Part shown: piece after piece, positions 46,868 to 54,379 of the stretch | How positions within the stretch are numbered: the first letter of the stretch is position 1 | How the letters are laid out: each line of letters starts with the position of its first letter | Origin: Amycolatopsis camponoti | Lineage (GTDB): Bacteria > Actinomycetota > Actinomycetes > Mycobacteriales > Pseudonocardiaceae | DNA: 64,000 nucleotides | Assembly (NCBI RefSeq): GCF_902497555.1 | Contig: NZ_CABVGP010000002.1 | Location: forward strand, 3,174,501 to 3,238,500 | Reading direction: 5' to 3' | The notes under the pieces: generated by a model | The model's database searches: none | The model's input: only the letters and a program-made list of their open reading frames with translations | What the model was told of the DNA's origin: nothing | Translations under genes and position numbers: made by a program

Positions 46868-48691
46868 ATGTCCCCACGACCGATCGCAGTGCTGCTGGCC
46901 GGTTTCCTGGTCTTGCTCGGCCTGGCCACCCCCGCGGTGGCGGCGCCGGTCCAGACGCTCACCTGGACCGCGAACAACAGCACCACCGAATACGCGTCCG
47001 CGCCCACCGGCGCGCTGCCCGGCGAGACCACGATCGTCTTCGAGAACAGCGAAGCCACCGGCAACACGACGGGGATGTCGCACACCCTGACGTTCGACAC
47101 CTCGACGCCGGGCTACAACCACGACGTCTCCCTGAACGTCCTGGCCAACCCGTTCGACCCGCAGAACGGGCGGCACGAGGCGACCGTGACGCTCACGCCG
47201 GGCAAGTACCGGTACTTCTGCACGATCCCCGGCCACACGACGATGGTGGGGGAGTTCGTCGTCTCCGACGGCACCGGCGACACCACCGCGCCGGCGGTGA
47301 CCGCCGCCGTGACGGGGAACAAGGACCAGTCCGGCAACTACATCGAGTCGGCCACGGTGACGCTTTCCGCCACCGACGCGGGATCCGGCGTGGCCTCGGT
47401 CGAGTACCAGCTCGACGGCGGCACGTGGACCGCCTACACGGCCCCGGTCGTGGTGTCCGCCGTGGGCATGCACATGCTCCACTACCGCGCCACCGATGTC
47501 GCCGGGAACACCTCCGAAGAGGGCATGGAGCACTTCACGATCGTCGCGGGGCAGGGTGATACGACCCCGCCCACGGTGACCGCGGCGATCACCGGCCAGC
47601 AGGACTCCTCGGGGAACTACGTCGACGTCGCGACGGTCAAGCTGACCGCGACCGACGCCGACTCCGCGGTGGCCTCCGTCGAGTACCAGCTGGACGGCGG
47701 GGCGTGGACCGCCTACACCGCCCCGGTCGCGGTGACCGGCGCGGGCGAGCACATGGTCCACTACCGGGCGACCGACACTTCCGGGAACACGTCCCCGGAA
47801 GGCATGTCCCACTTCACCGTCGTGAAGAGCGACACGACGCCGCCGGTCGTCACGGCTTCCGTGGCCGGCACGAAGGACGCCGACGGCAACTACGTCGGCA
47901 AGGCGACCGTCACGGTCGTGGCGTCGGACACCGGGTCCGGGGTCGCCGCGGTCGAGTACCGGGTGGACGGGGGCGCGTGGACCGCCTACAGCGCGCCGGT
48001 CGCGGTGACCGCGCCGGGTGCGCACACCGTCGGCTACCGGGCTCGTGACGTCGCGGGGAACTCCTCCGCCGAGGCGAGCGTGGCCTTCACCGTGGTCGCC
48101 GGCGGCGACACGACGGCGCCGGTGGTCTCGATGCGGGTGACGGGCGACCAGGACGGGAACTGGGACTTCGTCGGCCGGGCCACCGTGACGCTGCTCGCCG
48201 TGGACACGGAGTCGGGTGTGGCCTCGGTCGAGTACAAAGTGGACAGTGGGGCGTGGACGCGGTACGCCGCACCGGTGGTGGTGTCCGCGCTGGGCGAGCA
48301 CACGGTGCGCGCACGGGCCACGGACGTCGCCGGCAACGTCTCGGCGGAGGCGCCGGGGACGTTCACGGTGGTCGCGGCCCCGCCGCCGCCGGACGCGTGC
48401 CCGGTCTCGGACACCCGCGAGACCGTGGTGATCGGCGAGGTCGACAGCCAGGTCGAGAACATCGACATCGGCAACGGCTGCACGATCAACGACGTCATCG
48501 ACGAGAACGCGGAGTACGCCTCGCACGACCGGTTCGTAAAACACGTGAAGGCGGTGACCCAGGAGCTGGTCGCCAACGGCGTGCTGTCGAGCGGGGACCG
48601 CAACCGCATCGTGACGGCGGCGATCGAGTCGGACATCGGCGGCGCTCCCACCGCCGGCGCCCGGCCCAACGACGTCAGGAAGCTGCTGTAG
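46868..48691 (+). CDS. Secreted cupredoxin with four Ig-like repeats and a shared C-terminal module
   Basis: A 607-aa exported protein. Signal peptide 1-26. A blue-copper (plastocyanin-like) domain, 28-135, keeps all type 1 ligands: H72 (MSHTL), then C118, H123 and M126 in FCTIPGHTTM. Four Ig-like repeats of 91-93 residues begin at 138, 231, 322 and 414, each opening DTT-P and containing a VEY-DGG-WTAYTAPV block, a probable spacer. Residues 511-591 are a cysteine-bracketed module that aligns without gaps to residues 1012-1092 of the preceding dehydrogenase. It may shuttle electrons from that dehydrogenase to the two-domain laccase. AGGAAGG lies upstream of the ATG. The 3' end overlaps the convergent TetR gene by 17 nt. 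Confidence 0.88.
   Translation: MSPRPIAVLLAGFLVLLGLATPAVAAPVQTLTWTANNSTTEYASAPTGALPGETTIVFENSEATGNTTGMSHTLTFDTSTPGYNHDVSLNVLANPFDPQNGRHEATVTLTPGKYRYFCTIPGHTTMVGEFVVSDGTGDTTAPAVTAAVTGNKDQSGNYIESATVTLSATDAGSGVASVEYQLDGGTWTAYTAPVVVSAVGMHMLHYRATDVAGNTSEEGMEHFTIVAGQGDTTPPTVTAAITGQQDSSGNYVDVATVKLTATDADSAVASVEYQLDGGAWTAYTAPVAVTGAGEHMVHYRATDTSGNTSPEGMSHFTVVKSDTTPPVVTASVAGTKDADGNYVGKATVTVVASDTGSGVAAVEYRVDGGAWTAYSAPVAVTAPGAHTVGYRARDVAGNSSAEASVAFTVVAGGDTTAPVVSMRVTGDQDGNWDFVGRATVTLLAVDTESGVASVEYKVDSGAWTRYAAPVVVSALGEHTVRARATDVAGNVSAEAPGTFTVVAAPPPPDACPVSDTRETVVIGEVDSQVENIDIGNGCTINDVIDENAEYASHDRFVKHVKAVTQELVANGVLSSGDRNRIVTAAIESDIGGAPTAGARPNDVRKLL
47279..48379 (+). repeat. Four tandem ~275-bp repeats encoding Ig-like domains
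   Basis: Repeat units start at 47279, 47558, 47831 and 48107. The encoded blocks share DTT-P-V openings, a GNY-ATV core, VASVEYQLDGG-like centres and YRATDVAGN-like ends. They diverge moderately, indicating old duplication, not a recent assembly or recombination product. Confidence 0.8.
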
Positions 48692-49244
48692 CTGCCTGTA
48701 CTTCGCGCAGGGCCTGCCGGGCGGCGGCACCGAACTCGGTGCCGCCGCCCGGTTCGCACCACCGTTCGTAGGCGAGCGCCATGACGAGCGCGCCGAGCTG
48801 CGCGGCCACGCGGGAGGCCGGATCGGGCACGCCGCGGCGTTCGAGGGCTTCGGTCATCGCCGCGGTGAGCCCGAGGCCTTTCAGCGCTTCGCGTTCCCGC
48901 AGTTCCGGGGTGGTGGCGATGACCGCCCGCCGCCGGGCGCCGAACTCGCGACGTTCGGTGGTGAAGGCTTCGCGGCCGACCGTGTCGAGAGCGTGGGCCA
49001 CGGCTTCGAGCGGGGTGGCCGCGGCCGGGGCGTCGGCGATCCCGCCGGCGAGCAGCCCGGCCATCGTGTCGCCGCCGAAGAGCACCTCGCGCTTGTCCGG
49101 GAAGTGCCGGAAGAACGTGCTCTTGGTCAGCCCGGCGCGTTCGGCGATCTCGATCACGGTGGTGTCTTCGTAGCCCTTCTCCTCGAACAGGTCGAGCGCG
49201 GCAACGACGAGCCGTTCCGATGCGTGGGGTTGCCAGCGGGCCAT
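48675..49244 (-). CDS. TetR-family transcriptional regulator
   Basis: A 189-aa TetR regulator with an N-terminal HTH (YEDTTVIEIAERAGLTKSTFFRHFPDKREVLF in parts) and a helical ligand domain. It is divergent from a quinone oxidoreductase gene, and the 77-bp gap holds two strong palindromes with GGGAC-(CAA/TTG)-GTCCC cores, almost certainly its operators. It therefore likely represses itself and the oxidoreductase until a small reactive molecule binds. Its 3' end overlaps the convergent cupredoxin gene by 17 nt. Confidence 0.93.
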   Translation of the reverse strand: MARWQPHASERLVVAALDLFEEKGYEDTTVIEIAERAGLTKSTFFRHFPDKREVLFGGDTMAGLLAGGIADAPAAATPLEAVAHALDTVGREAFTTERREFGARRRAVIATTPELREREALKGLGLTAAMTEALERRGVPDPASRVAAQLGALVMALAYERWCEPGGGTEFGAAARQALREVQAATAAS

Positions 49245-49255
49245 GGACCCAGTGT

Positions 49256-49308
49256 ACGGGACTTGGTCCCGTCACTTCGTGTACGGTGATGGGACCAAGT
49301 CCCATCAC
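49256..49308. promoter_or_regulatory. Paired TetR operators between divergent genes
   Basis: Operator 1 (49256-49272): arms ACGGGAC and GTCCCGT around TTG. Operator 2 (49286-49308): 10-bp perfect arms GTGATGGGAC and GTCCCATCAC around CAA, ending 14 bp before the oxidoreductase ATG. Centres are 33 bp apart, about three helical turns. The shared GGGAC-N3-GTCCC core points to one regulator, the adjacent TetR protein. Confidence 0.8.
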
Positions 49309-49321
49309 ATCGGAGGTGCTC

Positions 49322-50233
49322 ATGAGCCGCGCTGTCGTCTACGAGAAGTTCGGCGGTCCGGAGATCCTGGAGCTGCGTGAGGTGCCGGAGCCGCACGCGG
49401 GCCCGGGCGAGATCCGCGTCCGGGTCGCGGCCGCCGGCCTCAACCCGATGGACTGGGGCCTCGCGTCGCACCCCGCCTTGGCCGCGCAGTTCGGCGTCAC
49501 GGTGCCGTCGGGTTTCGGCTACGACCTGGCGGGCGTCGTCGACGAGGTCGGGGCCGGCGCCACGGGTTTCACGGTGGGGCAACGCGTCTTCGGTGGCGTG
49601 ATGGCTCGCGCCGCGGCGGATTTCGCGGTGGTGGCCACGCCGGCCGAGACGCTCTGGCCGACCCCGGCGGGCATCACCGACGAGGTGGCGGCGACGCTTC
49701 CGGTGGCCGGCCTGACGGCCGCGGCGGCGCTCGCGGCGATCGGCCTGCGGCCGGGCGACACGGTGCTGATCGGCGGCGCGGCGGGCGGAGTGGGCGTGTT
49801 CGCCGTCCAGCTGGCGAAGCTCGCGGGGGCCCGGGTGATCGGCACGGCCGGGGAAGGCACGTTCGAGTTCCTGCGGCGGCTCGGCGCCACGCCCGTCGCC
49901 TACGGCCCCGGACTCGCGGACCGGGTCCGGGACCTGGCCCCGACCGCGGCCACCGACCTGTTCGGCACCGAGACGGCCGAGGCGGCGCTGGCGCTCGGGG
50001 TGCCACCCGAGCGGATCTCGACGGTCGCGGCGGGCCCGAACCCGCCGGGAGGAGTGCGCGCGACGGGCGGTGTCGACGCGGCCCCAGGGGCGATGGCCCG
50101 TCTCACGGACGCGATCGTCGCCGGGGAGATCGTCGTGCCGATCGCGGCCGCTTTCCCGATCGAGAAGGTGCGCGAGGCGGTGGAACTGCAGGCGGGCCGG
50201 CACGTCCACGGCAAGATCGTGCTGACGCTGTGA
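49322..50233 (+). CDS. Zinc-less quinone oxidoreductase-like (MDR family) enzyme
   Basis: A 303-aa medium-chain dehydrogenase/reductase of the NADPH:quinone reductase type. It opens RAVVYEKFGGPEILEL, has VAAAGLNPMDW and the cofactor loop GGAAGGVGVFAVQLA, and lacks the zinc-ligand pattern of alcohol dehydrogenases. It should reduce quinones or enones with NADPH. GGAGG lies 5 nt before the ATG. It is divergent from a TetR gene, with two operators between them, so induction by an electrophilic ligand is likely. Confidence 0.92.
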   Translation: MSRAVVYEKFGGPEILELREVPEPHAGPGEIRVRVAAAGLNPMDWGLASHPALAAQFGVTVPSGFGYDLAGVVDEVGAGATGFTVGQRVFGGVMARAAADFAVVATPAETLWPTPAGITDEVAATLPVAGLTAAAALAAIGLRPGDTVLIGGAAGGVGVFAVQLAKLAGARVIGTAGEGTFEFLRRLGATPVAYGPGLADRVRDLAPTAATDLFGTETAEAALALGVPPERISTVAAGPNPPGGVRATGGVDAAPGAMARLTDAIVAGEIVVPIAAAFPIEKVREAVELQAGRHVHGKIVLTL

Positions 50234-50240
50234 CCGCTCA

Positions 50241-50771
50241 CTAGGGCAGGGAAGTCCTGATGCCGCCGATGATCAGCTCGAGCCCGGCATCGAAAGCGCG
50301 GTCCCGCTCGGCCCGCGGCCACTCGGTCTTGCGCGCCTGCTCTTCGATCGTGTAACCGTTGGCGTAGGCCAAAACGGTGTCCACCGCGACCGCCGCCCCC
50401 TCGGCCGGAACGCCCGCACCCGCCAAAGCTTCGACCAGGCGGGTGAACACCGCGACGGCCTCGTCGCCCGGGTGGTGGAACCCCGAGATCAGCCGGGCGC
50501 CGTCGCGGTGGGCCAGCATCACCTCGCGCATGCCGGATGCCGCGCCGCGCAACGACTCCTCCCAGGTGCCTTCTTCCGGCACCGAGGCGGGGCCCACCAG
50601 GGAAGCCACCATCGCGTCCAGCAACGCCTGCTTGCTCGGGTAGTGCCGGTACAGCGCACTCGCCCGCACCCCGAGCCGGCTCGCCAGGAGCCGCATCGTG
50701 AGGGCGTCCAAGCCGGCCTCGTCGAGCAGCTCGATCGCCGCCCGCAGCACCTCGGTGCGTCGCTGCCCCAC
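50241..50771 (-). CDS. TetR-family transcriptional regulator (TetR_C-type)
   Basis: A 176-aa TetR regulator starting MGQRRTEVLRAAIELLDEAGL with HTH residues MRLLASRLGVRASALYRHYPSK. The GTG at 50769-50771 is chosen because GGGGGAGGA lies just upstream on the minus strand; longer in-frame extensions run through the operator. It is divergent from an FAD monooxygenase/hydrolase operon, and a long palindrome at 50817-50846 is its likely operator. Confidence 0.92.
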   Translation of the reverse strand: MGQRRTEVLRAAIELLDEAGLDALTMRLLASRLGVRASALYRHYPSKQALLDAMVASLVGPASVPEEGTWEESLRGAASGMREVMLAHRDGARLISGFHHPGDEAVAVFTRLVEALAGAGVPAEGAAVAVDTVLAYANGYTIEEQARKTEWPRAERDRAFDAGLELIIGGIRTSLP

Positions 50772-50794
50772 GAAGTCCTCCCCCGGATCCGGGC

Positions 50795-50823
50795 TTGACA
50801 AGCCTGCTCCGCCTACGTGAACA
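50795..50823 (+). promoter_or_regulatory. Candidate promoter of the monooxygenase operon
   Basis: A consensus -35 box TTGACA at 50795-50800, followed at 17 nt by TGAACA (50818-50823) as a weak -10. The -10 lies inside the operator palindrome, which would let the divergent TetR protein block polymerase. The -10 assignment is tentative. Confidence 0.45.
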
Positions 50824-50846
50824 ATGTACACGTGAACGTTGTTCAC
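50817..50846. promoter_or_regulatory. TetR operator, 30-bp near-perfect palindrome
   Basis: Half-sites GTGAACAA and TTGTTCAC at the ends and a central CACGTG, with only two mismatched pairs over 30 bp. It is in the divergent gap between the TetR gene and the FAD monooxygenase gene, 19 bp before the latter's ATG. Confidence 0.75.
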
Positions 50847-50865
50847 CTCGGAATGGGGGAGCACG

Positions 50866-51990
50866 ATGAGCAGGATTCTGGTGATCGGGGCCGGCCTCGG
50901 CGGGCTGACGCTCGCGCACGCCCTGGTCCGCGCGGGCCTCGACGTCCGCGTCTTCGAGGCCGGCGCCGGCGCCGGCGAACGCACCCAGGGCTACCGGATC
51001 GCCCTCGCGCCGCCGGCACTGGACGCGCTGCGCGCCGGCCTGCCGCCGCGGCTCTACAACCTGGCCGTGGCCACCAGCGGCAGCCTGACCGGGCCGGGAC
51101 TGCTCTTCGACGAGCAGCTCACCCTGCTCGGCGACGACCTGCCGGGGCCGGAGGAGAGCCGGGCGTTCGACCGCCAGGTGCTGCGGCAGATCCTGCTCGC
51201 CGACCTGGGCGACCGGGTCTCCTTCGGCAAGCGGCTCAGGAGTTTCACCGACGACGAGACGGTCACGGCGTTCTTCGCCGACGGCACGCGAGCCACGGGT
51301 GACGTCCTGGTCGGCGCCGACGGCGGGAACTCCGCGGTGCGGCGGCAGCTGGTGCCCGAGGTCCGGCTCGTCGACGCCGACCTGTGCGGCGCGATGGGAC
51401 GCACGCCCCTCGCCGAGCGCTTCCGCCGGCTCGTCCCGGGCCGCGGAACCATGGTCAAGGGCCCCGAGGTCACGCTGATGCTGGGCCGGATGCGGTTCGA
51501 CCGCGAGCCGTCCGAAGCGGCCGCCGAACTCGGTTTGTCCCTGCCCCGCCGGGAAAGCTACGTGCGGTGGGTGCTGCTCGTCCCGCCCACCACCGTGCGG
51601 CGTCAGGAGGACGCTCGTGAACTGGTGCTGGACCTGATCGAGGGCTGGCACCCCGATCTCCGGGACCTGGTCCGCGACGCCGACCTCAGCGCCGTCGGCC
51701 GCTCGAAAGTCTTCGACCGCCCGATGCCGCCGTGGCCGGTGAGCCGGGTGACGCTGCTGGGGGACGCCGCGCACCAGACGCTGGCCAGCGGCGGCAACGG
51801 CGCCATGACCGCGATGCAGGACGCCATGCGGCTGAGTGCGCGGCTGGCCGAGGCCGAGCGGGGCCACCAAGACCTGCTGCCGGCGCTGGCGGAGTACCAG
51901 CGGGACCTGCTGGACCGCGGGAACGCGGCGGTCGAGGCCGGCAAGCAGGCCCTGCGCAGGTTCGTCCCGGTGGCGGAGGAGACGCGATGA
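50866..51990 (+). CDS. FAD-dependent monooxygenase (PHBH fold)
   Basis: A 374-aa flavoprotein hydroxylase. The FAD-binding GxGxxG is ILVIGAGLGGLTLAHAL, the second dinucleotide motif is DVLVGADGGNSAVR, and the GD motif VTLLGDAAHQTLASGGNGA is intact. It probably hydroxylates an aromatic or polyketide-like compound, including foreign antibiotics. GGGGGAG precedes the ATG. Its stop overlaps the start of an alpha/beta hydrolase (ATGA), and a TetR operator controls the pair. Confidence 0.92.
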   Translation: MSRILVIGAGLGGLTLAHALVRAGLDVRVFEAGAGAGERTQGYRIALAPPALDALRAGLPPRLYNLAVATSGSLTGPGLLFDEQLTLLGDDLPGPEESRAFDRQVLRQILLADLGDRVSFGKRLRSFTDDETVTAFFADGTRATGDVLVGADGGNSAVRRQLVPEVRLVDADLCGAMGRTPLAERFRRLVPGRGTMVKGPEVTLMLGRMRFDREPSEAAAELGLSLPRRESYVRWVLLVPPTTVRRQEDARELVLDLIEGWHPDLRDLVRDADLSAVGRSKVFDRPMPPWPVSRVTLLGDAAHQTLASGGNGAMTAMQDAMRLSARLAEAERGHQDLLPALAEYQRDLLDRGNAAVEAGKQALRRFVPVAEETR

Positions 51991-52814
51991 CCGGGCAGGT
52001 CCGTTCGGCCGACGGCACCACGATCGGCTACCGCAGCTTCGGCCGCGGCCCCGCGCTGATCCTGCTGCACGGCGGAATGCTGGCGTCGCAGGACTTCACG
52101 AAGCTCGCCACCGCGTTGGCGACGGACTTCACCGTCCACGTGCCCGACCGGCGCGGCCGCGGCCTGAGCGGCCCGCACGGCGAAGACTTCGGCGCCGGGA
52201 AGGAGGTCGAGGACCTGCGGGCGCTGGTCACCGCGACCGGCGCGTCACGGCTCTTCGGCCTGAGCACGGGTGCCTTGGTCGTCCTGCGCACGGCGCTGGT
52301 CACGCCGGGCGTGGAGCGCATCGCGCTGTACGAGCCGCCGCTGTCCGTCGACGGCTCGGTGCCGACGGGCTGGCTGCCGCGGTTCGACCGCGAGATCGCC
52401 GCCGGGAAGACCGCGGCCGCCCTGGTCACCGGGATGAAGGGCCTGGCCACCGAACCGTCGCTGTTCAGCCGGATCCCGCGCTTCGCCCTGGTCCCCGCGC
52501 TCTCGGTCGGGGCGCGGCTGCAGGGAAGCGAGTCACCGGTCGCGGCGCTCATCCCCACGCTGCACCACGACATCGAGCTGATCGAGGAGCTGGCCGACAC
52601 CGCCGGGGACTACGCGAAGCTCGAAACGCGGGTCCTGCTCCTCGGCGGCACCAAGAGCGCGGAGTACCTGAAGGGCGCACTGCGGAAACTCGCCGAAGTG
52701 CTCCCGCACGCGCGAAGCCGCGCGCTGGAGGGAGCCGGCCATTCGGGACCGGAGGACGACGGCGTCCCGCTCGCCGTGGCCGGGGAGCTGCGCGAGTTCT
52801 TCGGCTACGAATAG
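51987..52814 (+). CDS. Alpha/beta-fold hydrolase
   Basis: A 275-aa alpha/beta hydrolase. The oxyanion HGG appears in LILLHGGMLAS, the nucleophile elbow is GLSTGAL, and a late GAGHSGPE supplies the catalytic histidine. It is translationally coupled to the monooxygenase, suggesting an esterase or lactonase acting on that enzyme's product. Its 3' end overlaps the convergent unknown gene by 10 nt. Confidence 0.9.
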   Translation: MTGQVRSADGTTIGYRSFGRGPALILLHGGMLASQDFTKLATALATDFTVHVPDRRGRGLSGPHGEDFGAGKEVEDLRALVTATGASRLFGLSTGALVVLRTALVTPGVERIALYEPPLSVDGSVPTGWLPRFDREIAAGKTAAALVTGMKGLATEPSLFSRIPRFALVPALSVGARLQGSESPVAALIPTLHHDIELIEELADTAGDYAKLETRVLLLGGTKSAEYLKGALRKLAEVLPHARSRALEGAGHSGPEDDGVPLAVAGELREFFGYE

Positions 52815-54379
52815 GTCCAGTGGCCCAGCCAGGATTCGCGCCAGGCCACCGTCAGCTCGCTCACCCCGTCCACACCGGACTGGTCGACGTGCGCCTTCCA
52901 GGCCTCTTCCAGCGACGCGCACAGTTTGGACGCGGGCAGCTCGACGCCACCCGAGGAGAACTGGCGCAGGACCGACTTCGGCACCGCCAGCTTCGCCTTG
53001 CCCCGCACCACCGACTGCTCGGTCGCACGGCAGATGAGGTACTCGACGGTGGCCAGGTCACCCGCCGAGCCCGGCGTGTCCGGCGACACCGTGGGCGCGA
53101 CCTGGGCCAGCGCGCGGTAGAGGCAGTCCAGCGGGGCGGCCAGGCCCCGGTGCTGACGCGCGATCTCCCACGAAACCCACACCGCGATGCAGTCGGGCAT
53201 CTGGTAGGGCCGGTAGGCGAACGCGGGACCGGTGAACGTCTGGTAGTCGCCGGTCGGGTCCTGGGCGGCCGGGCCCGGCCCGTCGGGGTCGGGCGGCAGG
53301 CCGAGCCGCTTGAACAGCTCGCGCAGCAGCTTGTGCGGCCGGGCCGGGGTCGTGGACTCGCCGAGCAGCTTGCCGAGGATGCGGTTCAGCCGGTCGGCGG
53401 CCACGCCGTGGATCGCCAGCTGCAGGTGCACGAACGCGACGTCCGACAGCGTCGTGGCCGCGCAGCCGACCACGCCCACCTGGGGGTAGCGCTGCAGGAA
53501 GGCGGCGATCGCGTGCGTCGAGCCGATCCGCGCCGGCCCGACGAACGTCACCGGCAGGACCGCGCCGATCCGCTGGCGCGACCGCAGGTCGCCCTTGTAC
53601 AGCGGGGAGAACTCGCCGTCGGCGTGGTAGACCTCGAACCAGTTGCCCTGCCGGTGCCCCGGCCGGGTGTCGGCGAGCCAGAAGCTGTACCCGTGCTTCT
53701 CGCACAGCTCCCGGAACCGGTCGGCCAGCTCGAACCGCGCGGTCGCGGACGCGTCCCGCAGCGCGATCGCGAACCGGACCGCCAGCGACGCGCACGGGGA
53801 CGCGACCTCCTTGCGGGTGCGCAGGTCGTGGTTGCGCGTCTTGACGAGCGTCGGCAGCTGGGCCGGGCACTGCAGCGACAGCAGCGGCGCGTCGACGAGC
53901 GAGGCCGCGGCGTCGGAGATCTCCCGCACCAGGTCGCGGATCGCCAGGCCGTGCCACTCGCACACCTCGTGCGCCCCCGGGTCGATCGCGATCAGGCCCT
54001 CGAACCGCTGGGCCGACTCGTAGATGAACGTCGGGTTGGGTGAGGTCGTCTGGCGGAACACCCAGCCGCCCGCGTTCTGCTCCGGCCGTTCCGCCGGCTG
54101 GTGGCCGTCGACGCGCTCGACCACCTCGGTGCCGTCGAGGGGCTTGCGGGTGCGGGTGCCGATCACGACGCCGGCGCCGTTCGTGGCCGAGCACAGCGTC
54201 TCCAGGAAGACCGAGCTCTCGGAGTCCGCGGAGACGAGCTCGCGCAGGTAGCCGTGGCGGGCCATCGCGTGGTGCACCTCGAAGTCCACTTTGGTCACCG
54301 GCTGCCGCGCGATCTCGAAGCCGGCCCGCGCCAGGTCGGCCACGTTCCGCACGGAGATCCGCTGGTTGCGCACGTTCAC
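52805..54379 (-). CDS. Unrecognised protein, coupled to a membrane protein gene
   Basis: A 524-aa soluble protein I cannot assign. It has no signal peptide or obvious membrane helix. Stretches that may aid later recognition are VFLETLCSATNGAGVVIGT near the start, QTTSPNPTFIYESAQRFEG, CEWHGLAIRDLVREI and GWFEVYHADGE-like text in the middle, and a basic C-terminal third. The start is the GTG at 54379 because it overlaps the upstream gene's stop as GTGA and is just downstream of GGAGG. It is therefore made together with the membrane protein encoded immediately upstream, and the two probably form one complex or pathway. Confidence 0.7.
   Translation of the reverse strand: MNVRNQRISVRNVADLARAGFEIARQPVTKVDFEVHHAMARHGYLRELVSADSESSVFLETLCSATNGAGVVIGTRTRKPLDGTEVVERVDGHQPAERPEQNAGGWVFRQTTSPNPTFIYESAQRFEGLIAIDPGAHEVCEWHGLAIRDLVREISDAAASLVDAPLLSLQCPAQLPTLVKTRNHDLRTRKEVASPCASLAVRFAIALRDASATARFELADRFRELCEKHGYSFWLADTRPGHRQGNWFEVYHADGEFSPLYKGDLRSRQRIGAVLPVTFVGPARIGSTHAIAAFLQRYPQVGVVGCAATTLSDVAFVHLQLAIHGVAADRLNRILGKLLGESTTPARPHKLLRELFKRLGLPPDPDGPGPAAQDPTGDYQTFTGPAFAYRPYQMPDCIAVWVSWEIARQHRGLAAPLDCLYRALAQVAPTVSPDTPGSAGDLATVEYLICRATEQSVVRGKAKLAVPKSVLRQFSSGGVELPASKLCASLEEAWKAHVDQSGVDGVSELTVAWRESWLGHWTYS

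Noticed and set aside
47279..48379. Assembly duplication for the four Ig-like repeats
   Set aside because: The units differ at many positions in both DNA and protein, which fits old tandem duplication and not a collapse or copy error.
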